Shown in pieces: positions 1-5,971 of a stretch of 7,963 nt of DNA (its first letter is position 1; each line of letters opens with the position of its first letter). The translations under genes were made by a program, and so were the position numbers. This DNA is from DATDCV01 sp036524155. GTDB taxonomy: Bacteria > Verrucomicrobiota > Verrucomicrobiia > Limisphaerales > UBA8199. The notes beneath the pieces are model-generated. The model searched no databases and was not told where the DNA came from. It saw only the letters and a program-made list of their open reading frames with translations. The stretch lies in the NCBI GenBank assembly GCA_036524155.1, contig DATDCV010000274.1:1-7963 (forward strand), in the 5' to 3' direction.

Positions 1-2763
1 TGGGGCCACGGCAGCGCGGGTTTGCCCAATATCGACAGCGGATCGGCTGCCTGGGGCGATTACAACAACGACGGCCGATTGGATCTGCTGTTGGTTTCAC
101 AAGCAGGATTATACCATTGGGGAAGCGAGAACTTTTGCGGAATTGCCCGCAACGACAGCGGCGTCTTCACGAACACTAGCGCGCTTTTTCCCGCGCTGGG
201 CCAGGCGGCCGCCGCCTGGAGCGATTACGATAACGATGGTTTTCTCGATCTTGTCGTGGCAGGCGTTACCGATTCATCCTCGACCAACCTGCTCTTCCAC
301 AACAATGGCGACGGAGCATTCACACCGGTGGACGCGGGTCTGCCGCCTGTCTTCAACTGTTCGGTCGCCTGGGGCGACTACGACAACGACGGCCAACTTG
401 ACCTTTTGATCGCGGGCGACACCGGTGCCGGCTGCATCACGCGCATTTATCGGAACAACAACGGCGTTTTCACGGATATTCGCGCCGGTTTGACTGGCGT
501 GGCGAGCGGCTCGGTGGCCTGGGGTGACGTTAACGGCGATGGTTGGCCCGACGTCCTTATCGCCGGCACAACGAACGGCACCGCTACGGGCGCCGTGTGC
601 AAGGTGTATCGAAATAACCATGATGGCAGTTTCACGGAAGTCGATGCCGGACTCCCCGGTGTGTTTCAGGGGGCCGCCTCCTGGGGGGATTACGATAACG
701 ACGGCCGATTGGACGTTTTGCTGACTGGGATTGGGGAAACGTTTGGACCGGCCCGAATCTACCGCAACGACGGCGCGAAGTTCAGCGATGTTGCTGCCGG
801 GCTGCCGACGTCGTCGCTTGGCCTTGCGGCCTGGGGCGACTATGACGGGGATGGGATGTTGGACGTAGCCTTGATCGCCTCAGGTTCCGGATTTTACTTC
901 CTGGGGGCGAACGTATACAGAAATTGCCTGAACGTCCCGATGCCTCCACCGAACGCGCCTGGGGCGCCGGACGGTCTCACCTCTTCAGTATTGCACAACA
1001 GCGTCACGTTGAGCTGGATCCGGGCGAGCGACCCGAATACACCTTCACCAGGCCTGACGTACAACGTCCGCGTCGGCACAACGCCGGGCGGCGGACAGAT
1101 CGTGTCGTCCGCATCCGACCCGCTTACCGGCCAGCGCCGCGTCCCACAGATGGGCAACGCCCAGCAGTGCCTTCATCACTGGCTCAGCAACCTCGCTATC
1201 GGCACCTACTATTGGAGCGTGCAGGCCGTGAACCAGTCGTTCGTTGGGTCACCCTGGTCCACGGAGAAAACCTTCTCAATTAGCAGCGGCCCACCTGTCA
1301 CGGTCACTCTGGCGGCCACCAATGTGCTTTGTTGCTCCGCTCTCCTCAACGGCATGGCCAAGCCCGGAGTCTTGCCAACCCTGGCCTGGTTCGATTGGGG
1401 GACAGACTCCACCAGCTTGAGCAATGGCACTCCTCCCATTTCGCTAACCACGGGGGTATTGCCGCAAGCGGTGCAGCAGACAATTGAGTTGAGTCCACGG
1501 ACAACCTATTTCTTCAGGTTCGCTGCCAGCAATAGCGCCGCGCTGGTCCGAGGAACAATCCTGAGCTTCACGACCGAAGGTCCTGCTCCCGAGGTCGTCA
1601 CTTTCGGGGCGAGCAACGTGAGCTACACGACTGCGCTGGTGATGGGCGCCTGGGGCGCATCCAGCCCGGCGGCCGAACTGTTCATCGAGTGGGGTGAGAC
1701 CGCCGCTTATGGGCGCGCTGTAGCGGCTGCGGTATTGCATCCGCGGCCAGCCGTGGCCTTGGATGGGGTGGACGACCTGGTCGCAGTTGGTTGGGGCCAC
1801 TTCCCTCTGGTCACCAACACATTCTCAATGGAACTTCGCGCCCGGCCGGTTGCCGCACGCGCGCCTGACCCATGGGGAGTGGGTGGGCAGCGTTACGCCA
1901 TCTTCCCCGACCAGGGTGGCCTCACCTATGGGAATCTCGTTCATGCTGGCGCGGGCCTGTCCGTAGGCACAAATGGCGTCACCGTGTTTGAGTCCTCAGA
2001 CTTCTACATACCCGCCGTCGCGACTTTTGATTTTTACAGCACCAATTGGATGCACTTCGCCGTAGTCTACGAGGGCCACGAACCTCATCTTTACATTGAT
2101 GGTGTACACGTGTGCGCCGGCTCGGTCAGCGAACGGATTGTGCACCCCAGCGCCGATCTCGGGGGAAACACTAACCTGGGCTATGGCCAGTTCCAGGGGG
2201 AAATCCAGGAATTTCGGATCTGGGGGACTTCGTTGGACGCCGGAACAATTCAAGCCTGGATGAACCGCCCGCTCACGGCGGCGCACCCGGCTTACGCACA
2301 ACTGGTGGGATATTGGCCTTTGGACGAAGGAGCGGGGACCGTGGCGATCGATCATGGTCCTTTCAGATATGATGGGCAATTACTCAATGGTGTGAGCTGG
2401 GGCTCAGGATGGCTTTCCGAAGACCGCCTCTTTGCCGTGGTTTTGACCAATCTGATTCCTGGCACGACGTATCACTTCAGGGCGCGAGCAACGAATCCGG
2501 GCGGCACAGTGTTCGGAGTCGACCAGGCCTTCACGACGCTGCCTCTGCCGCGCGTGCTCAGCGTCACACCACAAAGCGGCGGCAAATATCTGCTGCGTTT
2601 CGACGGGATCCCCAGCCAGGCGTACGCCGTCGAGGTTTCCACGAATCTGGTTACCTGGACAGCTCGCACCAATCTCATTGCCGGCCTGGACGGGAATTTC
2701 GGTTTCGAGGATGACGCGACCGGCAATATCCCGGCTCTGTTTTACAGGCTCAAGGTACCTTAG
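1..2763 (+). CDS. Multidomain FG-GAP/VCBS repeat, fibronectin-like and LamG surface protein (5' truncated)
   Basis: The frame is open from base 1 (W-G-H-G-S-A-G before the first possible TTG at 22), so the N-terminus and any signal peptide lie outside the window; 920 residues are visible, ending at TAG 2761-2763. Domains in order: six FG-GAP/VCBS blades (about 49-930), each with A-W-G-D-Y-x-x-D-G-x-L-D and a Y-R-N-N/D-G segment, expected to form a calcium-binding beta-propeller; a fibronectin III-like domain (about 950-1285); a second FN3-like unit (about 1290-1575) ending in T-T-Y-F-F-R-F and F-T-T; a third FN3-like unit split by a LamG/concanavalin-like domain (LDGVDDLVAV at about 1760 to G-Y-W-P-L-D-E-G-A-G-T near 2310-2340); and a C-terminal module from about 2548. 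This architecture is typical of exported adhesion or polysaccharide-binding proteins; the actual ligand is unknown. No catalytic motif was recognised. Domain calls are confident; the biological role is inference. Confidence 0.9.
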   Translation, partial: WGHGSAGLPNIDSGSAAWGDYNNDGRLDLLLVSQAGLYHWGSENFCGIARNDSGVFTNTSALFPALGQAAAAWSDYDNDGFLDLVVAGVTDSSSTNLLFHNNGDGAFTPVDAGLPPVFNCSVAWGDYDNDGQLDLLIAGDTGAGCITRIYRNNNGVFTDIRAGLTGVASGSVAWGDVNGDGWPDVLIAGTTNGTATGAVCKVYRNNHDGSFTEVDAGLPGVFQGAASWGDYDNDGRLDVLLTGIGETFGPARIYRNDGAKFSDVAAGLPTSSLGLAAWGDYDGDGMLDVALIASGSGFYFLGANVYRNCLNVPMPPPNAPGAPDGLTSSVLHNSVTLSWIRASDPNTPSPGLTYNVRVGTTPGGGQIVSSASDPLTGQRRVPQMGNAQQCLHHWLSNLAIGTYYWSVQAVNQSFVGSPWSTEKTFSISSGPPVTVTLAATNVLCCSALLNGMAKPGVLPTLAWFDWGTDSTSLSNGTPPISLTTGVLPQAVQQTIELSPRTTYFFRFAASNSAALVRGTILSFTTEGPAPEVVTFGASNVSYTTALVMGAWGASSPAAELFIEWGETAAYGRAVAAAVLHPRPAVALDGVDDLVAVGWGHFPLVTNTFSMELRARPVAARAPDPWGVGGQRYAIFPDQGGLTYGNLVHAGAGLSVGTNGVTVFESSDFYIPAVATFDFYSTNWMHFAVVYEGHEPHLYIDGVHVCAGSVSERIVHPSADLGGNTNLGYGQFQGEIQEFRIWGTSLDAGTIQAWMNRPLTAAHPAYAQLVGYWPLDEGAGTVAIDHGPFRYDGQLLNGVSWGSGWLSEDRLFAVVLTNLIPGTTYHFRARATNPGGTVFGVDQAFTTLPLPRVLSVTPQSGGKYLLRFDGIPSQAYAVEVSTNLVTWTARTNLIAGLDGNFGFEDDATGNIPALFYRLKVP
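49..930 (+). repeat. Six tandem FG-GAP/VCBS coding repeats
   Basis: The invariant Trp codons of the repeats begin at 52, 217, 370, 520, 682 and 832, giving periods of 165, 153, 150, 162 and 150 bases (50-55 residues). Each unit carries a calcium-loop-like motif: DYNNDGRLD, DYDNDGFLD, DYDNDGQLD, DVNGDGWPD, DYDNDGRLD and DYDGDGMLD. The second half of most units has a Y-R-N-N/D-G-x-F-T/S-D/E-V/I-x-A-G-L pattern. The visible residues before the first unit resemble the end of a preceding blade, so the array probably extends upstream. Seven blades are usual for a closed propeller of this class, which would fit one or more missing units. Confidence 0.9.
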
Positions 2764-2984
2764 TGTAGTGTCGCCGAGCTAGATCGCCATATCGGCCTCC
2801 TCACCCTGGCTCTCCTCGAGGGGAAGAAAGGGAGATTCCTTGTGTCTGTTTAGCGAACCGAAAGCGGCAGCAAGCTGTGCGCACTCCAAACGCTAGCGCT
2901 CAGCTCGGGGTGCAACCGCGGGGTCGCGCATGCAAAAACGCGAGCGCGGCCCGCTCGTTCCGTCTGCTCTGCGGCCGGGGGGGG
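2764..2984. other. Convergent intergenic region
   Basis: These 221 bases separate the stop codons of two convergent genes. I see no credible coding sequence. It contains several short perfect palindromes (CCTCGAGG at 2814-2821, CGCTAGCG at 2891-2898, GCATGC at 2928-2933), the terminator candidate at 2934-2957, and a run of eight G at 2977-2984 touching the stop codon of the minus-strand gene. No clear T-tailed hairpin was found for the rightward surface-protein gene. Confidence 0.7.
2934..2957 (-). terminator. Intrinsic terminator of the dehydrogenase gene
   Basis: Read on the minus strand, a perfect 6-bp GC-rich stem (CGAGCG / CGCTCG, plus-strand 2941-2946 with 2952-2957) encloses a 5-base loop and is followed after CG by five T (plus-strand A at 2934-2938). 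An alternative pairing extends the stem to 8 bp with a two-base bulge (AACG 2937-2940 with CGTT 2956-2959). It lies about 27 bases past the TAA of the dehydrogenase, the expected place. In the plus direction the same hairpin is followed only by TTCCGTCT, so it would be a poor terminator for the surface-protein gene. Confidence 0.6.
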
Positions 2985-4310
2985 TTATCCGTTCAGCGTC
3001 CAGCCTTGGCGGTATGTTCGCCGCATCAGTTCATTCGCCTCTGAGCAGTCGGGCGAGCGTCCGGTAGCGCCGTCGTAGGTGATCTTCTTGCCGACGCGGT
3101 AGGCAACGAGGCCCAGCAACATCATTTCGATCATCACGCCACCGTAGTCGAAATCGCAGCAGGTTTTGAGGCTGCCTTTGCAGGCGTTGATCCATTGCCG
3201 CTGGAAATTGCCAACCGGAGGAAAGAGCTTCTCCTTCGGGCGAGGCCTATAATAGGTCATGTCGCCACCGCGACTTGGGTAAATGGCGCGAGTGTCGAAG
3301 TCGGCGACCAGGACGCCTTTGGTACCCTCGAACATCGCCCCGTGATCGATCTTTTTCAGGTCGATGTAACGCGATGGCGACTCGGGCATCGCGCCGCCTT
3401 GGTACCACGAGCATTTGATGGCCTTCCGCCAATCGTTGGCGGGCAGGTCGAAGTGCATCTCGAGCTTCACCGGCGTGACTTCCTTGTTAAATGGATCGCC
3501 TTTAGCCTCAGCCGTCGTGGGCAAGGCACCGTCGATTGGATTCCAGGCGAGGTCCATAGTGTGGCTGCCCATGTCCCCGATCTGGCCGCTGCCGAAATCC
3601 CAATACATGTTCCAGGACAGGCAGTTCATGCCGGGGCCAAGCGCGAAATAGCCGGGGTTGTATGGGTGCATGGGGGAAGGACCGATCCACAGATCCCAGT
3701 GAATATGCTTCGGAGGGTCGCCAACCGCAGGCAGATAACCGTCTTTGCGGATCTGGCGGTCACCCCAGGCGCAGACTTCCACCAGGTCGCCGATCGCGCC
3801 GTCCCGAACGAGTTCGCTGACGCGATTGAAATTTTCGATCTCATGCCGCTGCGTGCCGACCTGGGTCGCCAGCTTATTCTTGTTCTTAAGATAGTTGGCG
3901 CGGACGACCCGGGTTTCTTCGACTGAATTTCCCAATGGCTTTTCGCAATAGACGTGTTTGCCGCGGTTCAACGACCAGTTGGCCACGAACGCGTGCGTGT
4001 GATCGGCCGTGCAGCATACCACCGCCTCAATGTCTTTTTGGTCGAGGCATTGACGCCAATCGACATACTGTTTCGCGCCGGGGAACCTCTTCGCGCCAAA
4101 AGCGAGGTGCTCCTCATTGATATCGCAGAGCGCGACCACGTTCTCGGTGGAAAGGCCGCCAAAATGGGCTTCGCCTCGGCCCCAGGTGCCGATCAAGGCC
4201 ACATTCAGCTTGTTGCTCGGCGCATTGGCTCCGACCAAGGTTGTGTTCGGCAGGATCAGTCCTGCAGTGCCGGCAAAGGCGCAGGTTCTTAGGAAGTCTC
4301 GGCGTTTCAT
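2985..4310 (-). CDS. Tat-exported Gfo/Idh/MocA family NAD(P)-dependent oxidoreductase
   Basis: Encodes 441 residues from ATG 4310-4308 to TAA 2987-2985, a normal length for exported members of this family. An in-frame ATG at 4394 would add 28 Pro-rich residues before the signal and is rejected, because MKRRDFLRT is a textbook Tat N-region. The hydrophobic stretch AFAGTAGLIL and a V-G-A-N-A site suggest cleavage after residue 30. The Rossmann domain begins at 35-46 with L-N-V-A-L-I-G-T-W-G-R-G; the family hallmark E-K-P is at 123-125 (YCEKPLG). In the C-terminal domain D246-M-G-S-H250 fits the DxxxH catalytic pattern, followed by D253. The family oxidises or reduces sugar and cyclitol carbons with a tightly bound cofactor; the substrate cannot be read from sequence. 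Tat export fits loading with the nucleotide in the cytoplasm before transport to the periplasm. No Shine-Dalgarno is visible before the start. It stands alone, divergent from the efflux operon. Family is certain; substrate is unknown. Confidence 0.95.
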   Translation of the reverse strand: MKRRDFLRTCAFAGTAGLILPNTTLVGANAPSNKLNVALIGTWGRGEAHFGGLSTENVVALCDINEEHLAFGAKRFPGAKQYVDWRQCLDQKDIEAVVCCTADHTHAFVANWSLNRGKHVYCEKPLGNSVEETRVVRANYLKNKNKLATQVGTQRHEIENFNRVSELVRDGAIGDLVEVCAWGDRQIRKDGYLPAVGDPPKHIHWDLWIGPSPMHPYNPGYFALGPGMNCLSWNMYWDFGSGQIGDMGSHTMDLAWNPIDGALPTTAEAKGDPFNKEVTPVKLEMHFDLPANDWRKAIKCSWYQGGAMPESPSRYIDLKKIDHGAMFEGTKGVLVADFDTRAIYPSRGGDMTYYRPRPKEKLFPPVGNFQRQWINACKGSLKTCCDFDYGGVMIEMMLLGLVAYRVGKKITYDGATGRSPDCSEANELMRRTYRQGWTLNG

Positions 4311-4711
4311 TTTCGTTTGAGTGTGGCTACGGGTTTGTGGTTTTGGAGAATCAGGTGAGGCGAAGCCCGGCCCAGGCCCTGGATCGGGACACACAGCGCA
4401 GCGGAGAATAGGCTCTCTGCCTCATCGATGTGTTGATTCTGACGAGCGACTCCCGCTGCGTCAAGCGCCCGGTTTGTCGACCAGATCGCGAATTGCACCG
4501 GATGAGCTGTTCATTTTCCGAACGGGTTCTTTGTATCATTTCGGTTCCGGCATCTCGCAAGTTGGCAGGGGAATGAAGGCAAAGGAATGCGGTCTTTCGG
4601 TCGGCCTGGACAGATGAGCACTCTTCTTTCTCTCCTGGCTCTGCCTCTGACCGTTGCCACAAGACCGAGCTTGCGCTTCCATCCCCTTGACCTGTCCCCT
4701 ACTATGGCGAC
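4311..4711. other. Divergent intergenic region (dehydrogenase / efflux operon)
   Basis: These 401 bases lie between two divergent start codons. Short open frames exist on both strands, but none has a recognisable domain, ribosome-binding site or natural boundary, so I see no gene here. It holds a good minus-strand promoter candidate (4436-4464) and a weaker plus-strand -10 candidate (4700-4705). Small inverted repeats that might be operators include CCGAA/TTCGG (4518-4522 with 4541-4545) and CCGGT/ACCGG (4470-4474 with 4497-4501); both are too short to assign. No riboswitch or RNA gene was recognised. Confidence 0.6.
4436..4464 (-). promoter_or_regulatory. Sigma70-like promoter of the dehydrogenase gene
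   Basis: On the minus strand a TTGACG -35 (plus-strand 4459-4464, 5 of 6 consensus matches) is separated by exactly 17 bases from a CAGAAT -10 (plus-strand 4436-4441, 4 of 6 matches). A start of transcription near 4429 would leave a leader of roughly 120 bases before the ATG at 4310. The fit is good by bacterial housekeeping standards, but promoter consensus in Verrucomicrobiota is poorly known, so this remains a prediction. Confidence 0.45.
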
Positions 4712-4712
4712 A
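4700..4712 (+). promoter_or_regulatory. Possible -10 element with leaderless start of the efflux operon
   Basis: TACTAT at 4700-4705 matches the -10 consensus at 4 of 6 positions and ends six bases before the ATG at 4712, which would place the transcription start on or next to the A of the start codon. No Shine-Dalgarno-like sequence precedes this ATG. The hexamer at the expected -35 position (TTCCAT, 4677-4682) is poor, so the call is weak. Confidence 0.2.
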
Positions 4713-5968
4713 TGCGAGTGGGTGCTGTTGAATTGGTTATACTGGGTTCGAGTGGGCTGTTGTTGGCTGGTTGTGGTAAAGCGGGGAAACCGGAGCCAGC
4801 AAATGTTGCGCGGCAAGAGGCGCGGGCGGTGACCCTCGCCCAAGCCCAGTTGCGGCCGATGACCCGCACGGTGACGGTCACCGGCACATTGGCGGCCCAG
4901 GAAAAATCTATCCTCAGCGCCAAGGTGTCGGGCCGCCTGCAAGAACTCCAAGTCGATATCGGCAGCGTCGTTCACCAGGGAGATTTACTCGCCCAAATCG
5001 AGCCGCGTGATTACGAACTGGGCTTGCAGCAGGCCGCCGCGGCGTTGGCGCAGGCGCGCACGGCGCTGGGCCTGGTGCCGGACGGGGAGGATGACGCCGT
5101 CGAACTCGAGGCTGTGAGCGCCGTGAGGCAGGCCAAGGCAGTGCTCGAGGAGGCCACCAGCAACCAGGATCGCGTTAAAAACTTATCGCGCTCGGGCATT
5201 GCGTCCGGATCAGAAATGGACACCGTGGCGGCGGCGTACAAAGTCGCTTCGTCACGTTACCAGACCGCGCTCGAAGACGCCCGGGCCCGCACCGCAACGG
5301 TCGCCCAACGCCGGGCCGAATACGAGCTGGCTCGGAAGCGGTTGGCCGATGCTTCCATCCGCGCGCCGTTTGACGGCGCTGTCCAATCGCGCCCCGCGCA
5401 TCCGGGAGAATACGTTGCACCCGGCACAGCCATCATGGAATTGGTCAAGACCGATCCGCTGCGCCTCCGTCTCCAGGTCCCCGAACGCGAATGCGCGCTG
5501 GTGCGCACTGGGCAGGCCGTTCAGCTTTTTGTCGAGGCCGACACCAACGCGTATCCGGGCCGGATCGCGCGGCTGAGTCCGGCACTCGACGAGGGGAATC
5601 GGATGCTGCTGGTGGAAGCGGATGTGCCCGCGCGCGGGCCGCTTCGCGCCGGCCTGTTTGCCCGGGCTCACATTATTCTCAACGACCGGGAGGAAGGCCT
5701 GAGCATCCCGGCCAATGCGCTGTCGACATTCGCCGGCATCGAGAAGGTTGTCCTCGTGGAATCGGCGAAAGCGGTGGAGAGAGTGGTCGTCACCGGGCGG
5801 CGAGGCCCTGATTGGATCGAGATCATCTCCGGGATCGGCGCCGGCGATCAGGTCATCTTGAACCCGGCTGGCTTGCGCACGGGCCAGCCGGTCACAGTGA
5901 CCGGAATCAAGCCGGCCGGCTCGCCAGGGGACACGGACAAACTCGCCAGAGGACACGCCGCCAGCTAA
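4712..5968 (+). CDS. RND efflux periplasmic adaptor subunit (membrane fusion lipoprotein)
   Basis: Encodes 418 residues. ATG 4712 is the only reasonable start: an in-frame TGA lies just upstream at 4688-4690, and the signal peptide follows directly. The lipobox L-L-A-G-C puts the lipidated Cys at 21, so the mature protein should be membrane-anchored by lipid and project into the periplasm. The N-region is unusual, with only Arg2 positive and a Glu at 7. The first lipoyl half-motif is at about 65-100 (S-A-K-V-S-G-R-L … V-H-Q-G-D-L-L-A-Q-I-E). An Ala/Gln/Arg-rich helical hairpin spans about 102-212. The second lipoyl half follows at about 213-245 (S-I-R-A-P-F-D-G-A-V … G-E-Y-V-A-P-G-T), then the beta-barrel (about 250-325, ending L-R-A-G-L-F-A-R-A) and a membrane-proximal domain. 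Such adaptors join the inner-membrane RND pump to a TolC-type channel. It ends immediately before the permease gene, indicating co-transcription. Substrate unknown. Confidence 0.95.
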   Translation: MRVGAVELVILGSSGLLLAGCGKAGKPEPANVARQEARAVTLAQAQLRPMTRTVTVTGTLAAQEKSILSAKVSGRLQELQVDIGSVVHQGDLLAQIEPRDYELGLQQAAAALAQARTALGLVPDGEDDAVELEAVSAVRQAKAVLEEATSNQDRVKNLSRSGIASGSEMDTVAAAYKVASSRYQTALEDARARTATVAQRRAEYELARKRLADASIRAPFDGAVQSRPAHPGEYVAPGTAIMELVKTDPLRLRLQVPERECALVRTGQAVQLFVEADTNAYPGRIARLSPALDEGNRMLLVEADVPARGPLRAGLFARAHIILNDREEGLSIPANALSTFAGIEKVVLVESAKAVERVVVTGRRGPDWIEIISGIGAGDQVILNPAGLRTGQPVTVTGIKPAGSPGDTDKLARGHAAS

Positions 5969-5971
5969 ATG
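5948..5971 (+). promoter_or_regulatory. Adaptor-permease junction (TAAATG) with distant purine-rich site
   Basis: The adaptor stop TAA (5966-5968) is followed without a gap by the permease ATG (5969-5971). The nearest Shine-Dalgarno-like element, AGAGGA at 5948-5953, lies 15 bases before the ATG, farther than the usual 5-9. This arrangement suggests translation of the permease by ribosomes that terminate on the adaptor gene, helping keep the two subunits in proportion. The coupling is inference. Confidence 0.5.

Noticed and set aside
2811..2850. Stem around CCTCGAGG as a terminator for the surface-protein gene
   Set aside because: The stem is short, has no adequate loop, and is followed by A/G-rich sequence rather than a T-run.
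3195..3926. 243-residue plus-strand open frame opposite the dehydrogenase
   Set aside because: It lies wholly antisense to a clearly recognised family gene, shows no domain, and is explained by GC-rich codon structure on the other strand.
4311..4394. 28-residue N-terminal extension of the dehydrogenase from an ATG at 4394
   Set aside because: It would bury the Tat motif MKRRDFLR behind a Pro-rich tail and cover the predicted leader; the ATG at 4310 gives a normal Tat signal.
4518..4545. Inverted repeat CCGAA/TTCGG as an operator
   Set aside because: Five-base arms 18 bases apart are expected by chance in GC-rich DNA, and no regulator gene is adjacent.
4321..4662. Small open frames on both strands in the divergent intergenic region
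   Set aside because: They overlap each other, lack ribosome-binding sites and familiar motifs, and cover the likely promoter.
4511..4975. 154-residue minus-strand open frame spanning the adaptor start
   Set aside because: It overlaps the adaptor's signal peptide and first lipoyl half on the opposite strand and has no recognisable domain.
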